Below are positions 1 to 12,900 of a stretch of 64,000 nucleotides of DNA, piece after piece. Position numbers and translations under genes: made by a program. This DNA is from Achatina immaculata (taxonomy: Eukaryota; Mollusca; Gastropoda; Stylommatophora; Achatinidae). Below the pieces are notes generated by a model. That model had not been told where the DNA came from. It saw nothing but the letters and a program-made list of their open reading frames with translations, and did not search any database. The stretch spans positions 10,739,274-10,803,273 of the forward strand of contig CM019713.1 in the NCBI GenBank assembly GCA_009760885.1, written 5' to 3'. Position 1 is the stretch's first letter, and each line of letters starts with the position of its first letter.

Positions 1-129
1 TCACTATCCAGCATACGGGGGAACATGAAAACCAAGTAAACATACAGACTAAAATGTTAACATACTGAAACCTGCACCTTCTGGTTTTAAATTTCAACTT
101 CAGTTTTATCAAAAATTTAACCTTTCTGT

Positions 130-330
130 CACATCATCATCAGTTGCCGTACCGACTGCCGTTGGCTATTATGCTTGAGTACCTAATCCTTCATGCAGGA
201 CATCAGCTCAGTTAGTAATCTCCTCTCACACTATCTCATCAGACTGTCCAGTATCATTTTTCTCGGTCTTCCCCTGGCTCTTCTTCCCTCTACTTTTCCT
301 GTTGTTATAATATTTTCAAAGCCACCCCCT
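130..330 (-). mobile_element. LINE 3' end fragment, (ATG)n-tailed family
   Basis: Read on the minus strand, this stretch matches the 3' end of the LINE at 42690-42920: a basic region of the GRFRGR type followed by a short ATG-rich tail. Only the last 200 bp or so are present, so it is a 5'-truncated dead copy. It lies just downstream of the GYS stop codon and has the same orientation as GYS. Confidence 0.55.
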
Positions 331-723
331 CTTCTTTCACCATCCACCATCTGCGACGCGCTGGGTTGGGGATGGTCACCCCAGCTTTACCCCAGAACTG
401 TCACATACATTACATAAATCACACTACTGAAACCATAAACCTTGCACAATACACACCACTGATTACCACAAAAATTACATCACACCCCTGACAGCACATT
501 ATATACAAACTTAAGTACTCTGCAGTTATTTTTCACTGCTTCAACTCTTAGACCAAGCTGACAAGGTTGCTTATGCTGACTGTTATCAAACTCTCTACAA
601 GATGCAAGCCTTGAAATATTACATTTGAGTGGAAAAACATCAAGATCAAAGTCTCAGACTAAATTCACTAAACACATCCTCATACAGTGTAGGGGGGAAA
701 AACAAATCTAACGGAGCCAAAAT
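331..723 (-). other. GYS 3' flank, probable 3' UTR
   Basis: No gene is seen here. The GYS stop codon is immediately upstream in the sense of transcription, so part of this is probably 3' UTR. Neither AATAAA nor ATTAAA occurs on the minus strand, so the polyadenylation site is either non-canonical or beyond the window edge. Confidence 0.35.
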
Positions 724-906
724 TTATGGCTTCTGTGGGGATACTTGGACGGCATCCTTCGGCGTATCTGCCCTGAACTGGATCCCCTCATCCTCGTCAT
801 CAAACAAGTGACTGTCATCCTCATCGCTGGCCTGGGGGGTTGAGGCTCGGGTTGATGATGGTGATGGCGGTGCCGAGGCCGGCTTCAACATCTTGAAATC
901 TTTATC
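724..906 (-). CDS. GYS: GYS coding exon 15 (C-terminal regulatory tail)
   Basis: Encodes residues 640-699 and the TAA stop, after a catcag acceptor. Ser650, Ser654, Thr658, Thr662 and Ser666 recur every four residues, the last followed by DEDD. This reproduces the vertebrate site 3a/3b/3c/4 and site 5 ladder, where CK2 primes at the acidic site and GSK3 then phosphorylates stepwise. The tail is shorter than in vertebrate GYS1. Confidence 0.95.
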   Translation of the reverse strand, partial: DKDFKMLKPASAPPSPSSTRASTPQASDEDDSHLFDDEDEGIQFRADTPKDAVQVSPQKP

Positions 907-3900
907 CTGATGAACAAAATGAAAGTCAATCAGAGCACGAGCAAACCAGCCACAGGCCGGTGTACAAAACAAACACTGCCTACATTAATGTGCTGCCCTC
1001 ATGTGGGCTGTTCTTTGTAAATGCTGCTCTCTCTTGACAGCCAATCTGAAACATGTCTCACTGTCTGTCCATCATGCTTGCCTCAGTGAATGTGGTGTTT
1101 TCAGTGTCAGAAACATCAAACAGTGCACTATCTCCTCAACCATTCCCTTTCTCATTCCCAGGAACCACACTATCCATTACTGTTCACTCTAGGCTGTCAC
1201 ATCCTTTAATATGAGCAAAATGAAATGTCTTTCTTTTCTACACGGAGCCAGGAAGTCAGTTTTTATCTGATCCAGTTCTTCTGGAAATAGCAGAAATGCA
1301 GATGAAGCCACTGACACCAACTATTGAGGAAAGACACTGGCAATGGTTGGGACATATGCTCTGGATGACTGATCAAAAATAACACTGTGATGAACATCAC
1401 AGGGGAACAGGAGTTGGGACAGACCAAAGGAGACATGGAGAAGAACAAAAGACAACAAAGAGCGGAATAAAAGAAAAAAAAAGCCAAAGGACAGGCAGTT
1501 ATGGAAACAACTGCATGTGCTTTGAGCACTTACGCTTCAGTGAGAGTTCTTCTACTAACAAATGTTCTAATATCATCCATTACAGTGCCTACTTAATGTG
1601 TAATTTATGATGCAAAGCCCTAGATAAAGAACATTTTTAGTGTAAGAACTCTTCAAGCTCACAGGAGAAAAAAACTACCAATGCCAGAACCAGTTAGCCA
1701 AACCAGCCAAGGTCTTATTCTATCTCGTGTAAAAACAGGCCAATGTATTTATTCAGCCAGGGCAACAAAGACTGGATCAATGTATTCCTTAGGGGCTGTG
1801 CAGACTGCCATGACATTTGCTTACAGGATACACTATGAGAGTAAACGAAAACCACCATAGTCTGTCCCCTATCCAACTCAAAGCCTGTGTTCCAAAATAT
1901 TTACAGCAATGGCAGCACAAGGACAAAAAAAAAAAAACCATGAAGTAAAAGTCTGGATGCATGTTTCTTTTTTTGTATTCTCAAAGAAAATATGAATGTT
2001 TTATGATAAAAAAAACAAAACAAGAGCAATCATGACATTACTGATGCCAGAATACGAAAACTGTTTTTAACATTCTGATATCTTCGCATTCATTGGATCA
2101 CTGTTAGCAGCTAGGCTTTGATAGCTGTATCTTTCAACCCAACACATCAATCTTCGGCGTGGCTTATTTTTTTTTTTTTAGGACAGGGTTTGTCCCATTT
2201 GCTCCTTGTTCACTCAGCCAGACTGTAACCTGTTTCTGGGAGATATTACTGGGTCTTCAATACTGGGTCTTCATTACTAGGTTTTCATTACTGGCCTTCA
2301 TTACTAGGTCTTCATTACTGGCCTTCATTACTAGGTTTTCATTATTGGCCTTCATTACTGGGTCTTCATTACTGGCCTTCATTACTGGGCTTTCATTACT
2401 GTGTCTTCATTACTGGATCTTCATTAACTTTCATTCGCTAACCTTGATGAAACAAGCCAGTTATAGGTCACTGGACACTTATCTCATTCAGCTTCACAAC
2501 TATATCTCGATTCCCTCCATCCCATACCACTCTTGAAAACTCTAAAAAACACACACAAGGTTTCACTAACGAAAGGAAAAAGAAACTTACAGCTGCAACA
2601 TCAACACCAGCTCTGTCTCCAAAAACTGTAGCTAGAGCATAATTTCTAGCCTTGCGGTAGTACTATAAAAAATTGGTAGAAATTGTTTAGGTGAAAATGG
2701 CATATTATAATGATAAAATTACAAACAATGAATTTAACACACAACAGCAAACATATAATGTAACAAAAATTAAAAACACTGAATGTAATACAAAAAACAG
2801 GTGATTAAAACCAAAAAAATTAGATCAATTTTATGATAGCAGCAAGAACAGCATCTTACATTCTTCCCGTGCCGTTAAACGTCACATAGGGCCTGCATGA
2901 CTGCTTGCCAAGTTTTCCTGTTTTCAGCGAGCTTTTCAACCTCATCAAGGGATTCCATGCCTAATTTGGCCTCTCTTAACATTGTCCTCTTTAGAGTTTC
3001 ATGTGGTCAACCTCTTTTTCTTTGGCCTGTAGTGTTTACTTTATAGCTTGTTTTAAGATTCTCTGTTTCTTCTAATCATGTGATCGATATATGTCCATCT
3101 CCTTTTTCTGATCACCAGTCAGACAGGTTGTTGTTTGCTCATCTGCTTTATCTCTGTATTGTTCTTGAATTCTTTCCACTTTATATCGAGTATTTTCCTT
3201 AGGCATTTGTTTTCAAAAGAGTATACAAAAACACTACACCTGACAATAACAATTGTAAACATTTATAACAGCAACAACATAATTATCACAAATATAAGCA
3301 AGAACAATTCCATTCCAAGTCAGCTTCTGAGCCACATAAAGTTATGGCTTAGGTATACAATATTAAGTTATGGCTTATGTATACAGTTGTAAGTTATGGC
3401 TTAGGTATATGCAGGAAACTCTCTACCGTAGAGAGCGGAACAACAACACAACTCCTTCAGATCATCAGAGGAAGTACCCCCCCTCAGACAAGTGTTTCGG
3501 CCCTTTAAACTCCTGACACTCTAAAGGGGGTGGGCCCCTCTGGGTCATGACTCCCAGAGGTCTTGTGAGTTGTTGCTTTTTTTTTGGCTTAGGTATACAA
3601 TATTAAGTTATGGCTTATGTATACAGTTGTAAGTTATGGCTTAGGTATACAATATTAAGTTATGGCTTATGTATACAGTTGTAAGTTATGGCTTAGCTCT
3701 TCCCGTACCGCGTATAAAAACACGGACGTTACGTTGGTACCGATGATGATGTTACATGGCCGAGCGGGTGTTTTCATATAAGGGGGTACCTTTACAAAAT
3801 TCATTGTAACAAAGAAACTCCTTCATCAACACGTGTTATCTCATATTAAAATAAGTGGAAATGAAAGAAGATTCCATAAATGAAGTTATTTATCATTTAA

Positions 3901-6900
3901 AAAAAACAAAGAATAGAAAAAAAACAACTGTTCTGAAAAGCTGGAACGATTTTTTGGCGCTAAAAATATTTTTTAGGGCTGAGCACTAAAATCAAAGTTT
4001 TACATACCTGAAATGTGCCAGAATCCAATGCAGAATGTTTATATCGGTATAGAAATATCGATAATTGAGGATGCTTTTGATATCCAATAAATCTAACAGG
4101 TCTACAGATGTGAAAAACACATTTAGTAAGCTAGGTCTAGTCGGTCAGTATGACCATTCTACCAACCAACCTCGAAAAAACTTGAACAATTTACACTCAA
4201 ATCGATCCACTTCTTCATTTCCTTTCTTTTCCGGCATGACCAGATGTTAAACTAGCTACACTTTGGCCTAGAAGAGTTCTGTTTGGCTAAATGAAAAGTT
4301 GCATCGAGTTTTCAATGAAACAAATCTCAGAAGACTTAAAGGGTGGCGTGGGATTCGACGGTAAACCGCAACTGGACTTAAAGGGCGGCGCGGTACGGGA
4401 AGAGTTAAGTATACAATATTAAGTTATGGCTTATGTATACAGTTGTAAGTTATGGCTTAGGTATAAAGTAGTCTAGATCACTGTATAACAGGAAATAATG
4501 TCATTTAATAAAATCTACAGTATAACTTCTTCCTCCTTCTTCTTCTTCAGTCTCCCTGGAACTGCAAGCTGGTGTTCTTTGCAGCCAATGCTGTGAAGAA
4601 GCTGAGACACAACATCATGCTGGCTTTTTTCAGACCCTGAGTGCAATGGAAAAGGGGGGGGGGAGTAATACTTCTTTAGCAGACTCAATCATCATGAGGA
4701 TTAAGGTGATCCTTGCCCTGTTAGTCAGGCTAGGCCTGTTACTGGGGGGTATACAGACAGACAGGTGGGTCAGGGTCTTGGTCAGCTATGGCTTGCCAAC
4801 CCTGAAGCCAGCATGTCAACTACAGGTTGCTGCTTGCCCTTCCCCCCTCGGTATTACTTCATCATATACTGTATCATGTTCATCCACTTTAGAAACAAGC
4901 TACTTCTTTATAATGGCATAGGCCAAATGTACCTAGTGTTTTGAATCCAAGCTCCCACAAAAATGAGATGAATAAATGATTCAACATTATACGTTCCGTC
5001 ATTTGCACAGAGAGATAGGTCATCTCCATGAATTCCGTAGTTCTTCTTCCTCTTCTTCAATCTCTCTGAATCTGTGAGCTGGTGCTCTCTGCAGTCAACG
5101 TGGTGATGTTGAGGCACAGCAACATGTCAGCTTGGTGGTTGGTCATGGCAGCTATTTTTTCAGTCCCTGAGTACAGCTAAAAAGTAGGTGGTGTGCAATA
5201 CTTCTTTAGCAGACTTCACCACCAGCAGGGACTATGGCAATCCCTGCCCTGTTAGCCAGGCTAGGCCTGTTGCTGAGAGTACTAAAGAAAGGTTGGACAG
5301 GGTCTTGGCTGGCTATGGTTCACCAACCCTGACACTTGCATGTCAGCTATGGGTCACTGAGTGTCACATTGGGACAGCATCTTCACCCAAAATCCCACCT
5401 CTGACAAACATTACTCATTCACACCCCACAGTTTTCCATCCATGCTCATTTCCTTATGCCAGATTTGCACTCTCCTGCTTCCATAACTTCAATACACTGG
5501 AATCATGACTCTCCCGAGTTCCACGTGAAGTATCTGCATCACAAGTCTGGAAATTTATCAGCAAATTGGACACCCCTTTCAACCAAAACTTTTGGGTCAT
5601 AAAGTTACTATCAGATCCTAGAATGCTGCTGCACATGAAAGAAGAGTTAAAAAAAAAAAAAAAAAGAAAGTTGAAGTACTCACAACTCCTAGGTTTCTCC
5701 AGTCCAACATTTCACTCAGCCGCTCTGTTCTATTTCTCTGGATGATCCTCTGACGTCTCGACAAGCAAGAGAAATCAAACATGTACTGTGGGCAGAAAAT
5801 CGGCATATTAAGTCACTCCATGAAGTCTCACCTCACTCCGTCGCAATCAAATCTTTTTGTTTTACGTAAAAGTGATCTCATGGTTTTCAGAATTACATAC
5901 TGTGTTCTCATCTAAGCGAAAAAAAAAATTATTTTTAATTTAGTGAATTAATTATCATGCCTGGAGGCACTGGCAATCATGTCCCTCCACAGTTTCAAAT
6001 CTTTCATGTTTTCCTTCAGTTCTCTTGTGTCTCTCCCATGCCATTTTGTCAACTCATCTAAGATTTTTCTCTCTTTTTCTACCTCTTCCTTTCCTGCCTA
6101 CTATTTTCCTTATTGTGAGGATATTTTCAATTCCTCCTCTTCTCATTATATGGCCAATGAACTCTGACTGTCTCCTTACTCACAGTAGGGGTAGTGTGTT
6201 CATTAAGATTCATTTTTCATTTGTTTTTATTATGCATTCTTTATTTGTTATTCTAGATGCCCACGGTAGGATTCTTTGCAGGAACCAGATTCGCCTCTAA
6301 TGCTCTAAACTAAAATTTAAAATTAAAAATAAACCGAAGACCCAAAAAAAAAAAAAAACCAGCCTTCTATAATGTACCATTTCTTTAAAATAAATATTTA
6401 CAATTTCTTTTTGTTCTGCTTAAATTTCAACACAAAATTAAACTTTTTAATTTTAATTTTTTTTTCTTCAATCAACCAACCAAACAAATTCTGTTCTTGC
6501 CTGCGCTAGTTCTCTACAAGATTCCTCTGCACTCTTGAACCTCCTGTCAACGATGTAGATACCGTAAGATTTAGGGTCCACAACATGCTCATGCATGAAA
6601 CAGCCAAAACCAGAGAGGTTGGTGGTGATGCTTGGTATTCCCATCACCGTACATTCAGCTACAACAGAAAAACCAGGCAAAATAGTAAATACCACTTTAC
6701 ATATTGCATGAAAATAATTTTTTTTTTAAAATGATGAATAAAACAAGTGATACTTTATATCTTATAATTAGCTAGTTAGTTAGTTGATCCTCGCTTGGGC
6801 CAAAGGCGGTGCTTAGGGAGGAGGACAAGGCTCTTCATGTCTGGCGATTCCTTGCTACTTGCTTTAGATCTTCAGTGTTTCTGATGAACATTGTTGAACA

Positions 6901-9900
6901 CTCCTTGGTGATAACTCTTCTTAGTGTGTCTTTGGGTCTTCCCTGCTTTCTTTTACCCCCTGGTGACCACATTTTTCTTCCATTCTAAGTATGTGGCCGA
7001 TGTAGTTCCAGCGACGTCTTCTGATAAAGTTTGATATGTAGTCTTGTTTAGTTTCTCGTCTTATTGATGTAACTGATCTGAAGTCGTGCCAACAGATATT
7101 TAGCATTCTTCGAAGGCACTTATTTTCAAAAGCATCTAGTCTCTTTTCCATTATAATAGATGGCAAAAAAAAAACGTTCAGTAAACTGATGTCACTTTAA
7201 ATGATCTTCTTGTTCTAAATGCTATGGAACTGAGCTTTGCTCACCTCATCGATGATGATGATGATAAAAGCAGACTGTTACGACTTTTCTCAAGTTCATG
7301 TGTATATACAGAAAGACTTGAAACTGCCTCACTCGTGCACCAAACTTTTATACTCTCGTGGAGAATACACTTATAAAATTTATCACAACCCAGCAATATT
7401 TTCACTTCCTCAAGAAGATAACATGACCTAAAAAACAAAAAAAAAAAGGAAGTTTATTTTTTCCCAGTTTTAAGTAACACCATTTTTTTTTTTCAGTCAT
7501 CAGTCAATCACCCCTTCCCAGAAGTCAAGCATTTCCAAACCTGGAGTGTAGCCCCAAGGTTCGTAGTAGCTGGGGAAGACTCCGAGATGGCACCCTCGAA
7601 CAAAGTCTTCATAGTCCAGAGCAAAAAGTGGGTTTGTCGAGTTCAGGAACTCGGGATGGAAGACTATCTGGTATGATTAAACAAAAAGAAAATTGGACAC
7701 TGTTTCTGTAATTTAAACTTTGATAAAATACACAATAACATAAATATGTCTTTACTCCAATGTTAGTACATCTAAACAACCAGACAATGTCAATGGGGGG
7801 GGGGGGGGGTGGTGGTACTTTTTGGGGGGGATGAGGGGTATGATATACTGAAGCAGAAATTAAGAGGCTGCTGTGAAAACCTGATGATCACGTCTCAAAT
7901 TTAGAATGACCTTAAGACATTCTATATTGGTTATTAAATGTAAAATTAATTGTTTGACTTGCATCATTTTACAACCTTCCTGTGCCGTTAAACATCACAC
8001 AGGGCTCACACGGTAGTTCGGCAAGTTTTCCTAAATTGTTACAGCAATGTTTTTTGTTTTTTTATTAGTTCTCTATCAATGGAAATTAATTGCATTGTAA
8101 TAACCTGCCTTCATATTTTAATATTCAAAGAATTACTCATTTCCCCCCCCCCCCCCCACTTTCCTGTGTAAGACAGTGCTTCTCAAAGTGGCTAGTACTG
8201 CTGAGTATTTCAGGGCAACTGGAAGATCTGGGGGAGAGGGAGTGGGATTAGTGGGGGGGGGGGGGCCACAAGAGAGCATCAGAAATGAGTAAAAAAAAAA
8301 ATGTTTCTGGGGTTGGGGCAATGTGGTTCTCAGGATGTGACCTGGGAGATTTGTGGGGGTGGCAACCTGAAAAAAAAAAAATTTGGAACCACTGGTGTAA
8401 AGTATATTCTTCTTTTGTGGTATAGTCTCAGGACAAAGCTTTGAAGTGAAGTAACTATGTGAATCATGTGGTTCATTACAAATAACACTTGGGGCTGTGC
8501 CCAGTGGAGGAATACAGACATCTTACTTTAACTCTATCATGGCGGTTGTTGAACAGGTTGCATCTCCTTATCTGATTGAGGATCTGATCACTGGAGTCCT
8601 CCACAACATTGTGTGTACATATTGGAGGTAGGTTGTGCCTCTGGAAAGAGGATAAACAAAAGATAAGGAGAATCATCAAAGTCTTATAACAAATACAGTT
8701 TACAACACATTCACTTCTTTTATAATTCAGCCATGTAGGTGCAGGAGATTCTAGGCCAGCTTCTCAATGTCATCAAGGGATCTGATGTCAGTCATCTTAG
8801 CCTCCCTTGTCAGTATCTCTTTAGGAAAAAAAAAACTGGAAACAATTACATCAATCAATCTACCTCCTAGTTAAGAATGTTCACCAGTGCAACCACAGAT
8901 ACACACATTTATAGTCAGCTTCATGCTTTATCTATCAACAACTTTTTCCTTGTGAGAGATAAGAATTATTTCCTTGTCTTTACTATTTTTTTCCTCTTCA
9001 TTTTGCATTTTCTATTGTGAAGAATCAATAAGGGTCTATGTCTCTCAGTTAACCTCAGATTTAGGGCATGGGTTTGAATACAGCCCATCACCTCCCTTCT
9101 GTTAAGGTTCTTGCAGATGCTACAGAATGCCTGTACTATGCTGAAATCCCCTTTCACAGGAGGACATCAGGATGACAGTGGACTTGTCCTATGTGCAATG
9201 ATGATACCCCTTCAGCATTTATTTTAATGTTCCTGATAAAAACATCTGCCAAATTACTGACTGTGTTTGTTGCTTTTACTGCCCATTTTTTTTTATTTCC
9301 CTTTCTTAACCAAAATTTTTTTTTCAAAATAAAATGGCATTGTACACCTTCAAGCATCTTAACTTCTCAGCTACAACTGGGGGTTTACAGTAAGTCCTTA
9401 TGTATTCACTCATTCATTATGTAATGAACTGATGGATATTATCAGTCATACATCTCCTAGTGACAACAGGTATGCTGGAGGGACAAAGGGACAGAGGAAG
9501 ACAAAGAAACAAGACACCTGACAGACTAAAAAAGTGGCACATAGCATGGCCCACAAACATCTTAATAGATAAAGCAAAGGATAGATGGCTGTGGAAATCA
9601 ATGACAACCAATGCCTGATTGGCATGGACCAGAAAAAGAGAGAGAGAGATCTCCTTTTGTATAATCCTGGATATTTTGAACTGTTTCAGCTGCCTCTGTT
9701 TTCCTCTGCCATTTTATCAGTCCAATCTGATATCTTTTCTCTCCATAACCCTTTTTTTGTTCCTTTGAAGAGGAAATCTCCCATTTGTTAGATTTATGAG
9801 ACATCATAATTATCCATATGAGACAATCTTAATATCCTTATCACTATCACACATCTTAATTATCTTTTAAGTATCATACTTATGAGAATAATTTTACTTA

Positions 9901-12900
9901 TCGTAATGACAATTATAGGAGACTATTTTTCTTCTTTCTGTGCTGGTTGGCAGAATTCTGCTGCTTCTGGTGTACTCATTCCATGCTGATTAGCAGTTTT
10001 CTGCTGGATGCTTCGTTACATTAAAAAACCAGTGCAAATTTTGATTGTAAACATTTAGTGCGCGTGTCTAGTGACCTTTCCTCATTCTTTTGAAGCATGG
10101 GTAGCAACAACTGTGTTTTTTTTTATTTTTGTGAGTATTTTAAGTTTTTGTAAGAATGGTAGATATATGGACATGCCATATGACCAGACCACTGTTACTG
10201 AATGTACCCCAAGTAGATCTAGACGTATTAGATGGACTGCAGAAGTAGTTTAAAGGTTATTTCAGATATATTGCAGTTTCAAACTGTTACAAGTGGATTT
10301 ATGTCATCAGAAGAGGATATACACATTGCTGATGGTAAATAGAACACAATTTTATTTGTCAATCATAAACATTTTTTTGTGTGCTAAAAATGTTCTATTT
10401 TCACACCAGTTCTTTTTTCCTTAAAAAAAAACTCTGCATTTATGGAATATTCATCCATTTACAGCTATTCTGATGTATAATAAGTATACTTTTAACATGG
10501 AAATACTTTGTTATATTCACTTTTCCAATTATACTCTATAAGTATCAAGACCCGCGCATTTAATTATGTGCAAACAAAATGTCCACGTTTTTGCCTGTAG
10601 CACGGAAAGAGTTAGGCCTCCTGTTTATGAGACACAGAGGAAGAGCACAGGGTTATCACCAGTAAAAATCAGTTCTGAGAAAATTTACAAGGAAAAAAAT
10701 TGTAACTGGATAAAGCAAAACAGCAGGTGCCCTTGTGAACTAACAAGTCTTAAGTCTCATTTTTTTGCATAAAATTTGTTGAAGTTTTTTTATATAAAGA
10801 CTATTTTTGGCTAGGTATACTTACTATACAGTGACATTAGGTTAAAAAAAATGTGTATATATATATATATATATATATAAACTGTCTTGTACCTGTGCAG
10901 CATAAATGCAGCGTTTAAGTTTAACTATATCTTCCTGCGTCAGAATGTCATCCCCAGAAGGTAATTTGCCCCTAGTCATGTAAAAAAACAAAAAAGCAGC
11001 AGTTTAAACATAAATGTCTCCACACACTGACTAGATGTAGAATTTTTAGTATGAAAATAGATAAACTCGTTAACACTAAACTTCTCATGTCAAACTTTCT
11101 ACTTAAAAAAATAAATAACAAAAAGCTGTTAATCTGTCAGTAAATACAAAATAATTATGTGTGCAAAAGTAACCCAAACATTAGTATGTCAAAAATAAAC
11201 AACTGGGAAATTATTATTTATGCCATAAAATTCTACAAAATGAATATGTTTTAACACAAATGTATCTATTCATTTAATGATTAATCTTAAATTTTAGCTG
11301 TCTAATATGAAGATAATCTAAATTTAAGATTATACTAAATTCTCTCTGTAATCTAAATCACCAAATCAAATCTCACAATGACCAGAGTCTATAATCTCAA
11401 ACCAAACTCCCAACTGTATAATCTTACATATCTTACATCCTTTCTGTGCCATCATATGTCACATGGGGCTTGCGATGTGTCTCACCATAAGTCTCTATTC
11501 TAGGCGAGCTTCTCAGTCTCATCAAGGGATTTGATGTAAAACATCTCAGCCTCTCCTGTCAGTGTTCTCTTTAGGATCTCTTGAGGTCAGCCTCTTTTTT
11601 TTTTTTTTTCCAGATGTTCCTCAATTTGATGGCTTGCTTTGTGATTCTCTGATTCTCCTCATCACCTGACCCACAGATCTCCACCTTCTCTTCTTGATCA
11701 CTACTGAGACTGTTTACTGCATGCTCATTTCTCTTATTTCTGCTTTAGTCTTGAATTTGTTCCACTCTATACAGAGTATTTTTCTTAGACATCTATTTCC
11801 AAATGTGTCCTTGTCTGAGTGGTGAAGTGGTCAGTGCACTGGTCTCTCATGGTGAAGGTCGGGGGTATCGAATCCGGCCAGAGGCACCCCAGTCACCCAG
11901 CTGTAGAAATGGGTACCCAACTTCTTCTAGAGTTGGGGAAGGAAAGGCGGCCCAGCTGTGATATTGACCATATCACCCTCTAGTGTGCTGACAGGTAAAG
12001 CAAAATATGGGCACTAACACCATATCCTTATGTGTCCCTAAGACATAACAGGATTACCTTTTTTTTTTTTTAACTTTGTCTCTAATCTCAAAGTAAACAT
12101 ACAGACCTCAAACATCATAAAATTGAACCATGTCTTTATTCTCAAACAAGCTCCTCAAACAAATATCAAAATGCCTATCATTAAACAAATATAAAAAAGC
12201 CTATCATCAAACAAATATCACAAAGCCTATCATCAAAACAAATATCATAACATCTAAGCAAATATCATAAAGCCTAACATCAAACAAATTTCATAAAGCC
12301 TATCATCAAAACAAATGTCATAAAATCTAAGCAAATATCATAAAGCCTATCATCAAACAAATTTCATAAAAGCCTATAATCAAAACAAAATATCATAAAA
12401 TCTAAGCAAATATCATAAAGCCTAATATCAAACAAATTTCATAATGCCTAACAAAAAGTCTGCAATGGCAAAGGCTAAACAAATCCTACCTCAAACTGAT
12501 ATCATAAAGCCTTCTCCCTATCTGGTTCTGCACGCTGCTGACTGTATCTTTAAGCTGCTTAGCAATGGCCTGACCTCGCAGCGAGTCAACATTAAAATTG
12601 TTGGTCCTCGTAGGGAAGATCAGGAAAGCAATGATGGTGACATCACTGTTACAAGACTGAAAAAAAAAAAAATATAGCCATACTGACATTGACAGTTGTA
12701 GGATCTTGGAGGACATTTTCAAACCAAGCAAGGCTCAATACAAAAGGCATCATAAAAATACCAGTACCTGGATTAAAAATAGTCAAAAAACATTCAAATC
12801 ATGAATAACAAAAGACTCATTACAACAAAAAAAAACAAAACCCAACCCAAAACAGTGGGATGTAACAAGCTCAAAAAAAAAGATAAACATTAACAGTGGC

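Larger units (their letters stand above)
907..2590 (-). other. GYS intron 14
   Basis: Bounded by GTAAG at 2590 and CAG before 906. It contains a LINE fragment (1265-1545) and a short-unit tandem repeat (2245-2445). The remainder is AT-rich, with nothing recognised. Confidence 0.85.
3339..4466. repeat. 26-bp tandem array split by two insertions
   Basis: The unit AAGTTATGGCTTAGGTATAC plus AATATT (alternating with a variant ending AGTTGT) occurs at 3339-3410, 3583-3692 and 4408-4466. The interruptions are a 170-bp repeat (3411-3582) and a 708-bp TIR element (3697-4404), so the three blocks were once contiguous. Confidence 0.85.
2663..5683 (-). other. GYS intron 13
   Basis: Intron with GTGAGT donor and TATAG acceptor. 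It holds a LINE 3' fragment, a broken 26-bp tandem array carrying two insertions, and two copies of a (GAA)-tailed repeat. Confidence 0.85.
7668..8526 (-). other. GYS intron 10
   Basis: Contains G/C homopolymers of 13-15 bases at 7795-7809, 8143-8157 and 8253-8265, a 60-bp LINE end (7972-8031) and a hAT MITE (8174-8394). Confidence 0.85.
8641..10892 (-). other. GYS intron 9
   Basis: Holds LINE scraps (8745-8825 and 9430-9655) and one possible end of a TTAA-type element near 10566-10611. An (AT)n run at 10855-10880 lies next to exon 9's donor. Otherwise AT-rich with no recognisable gene. Confidence 0.8.
10972..12489 (-). other. GYS intron 8
   Basis: Contains a LINE 3' fragment (11437-11810) with a SINE directly against it (11811-12070), and a short-unit tandem repeat (12150-12460). 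Confidence 0.8.

Noticed and set aside
9940..10611. Complete TTAA-type DNA transposon
   Set aside because: Only the right end resembles the known family; the left end is too weak to define the element, so it is given as a low-interest finding.
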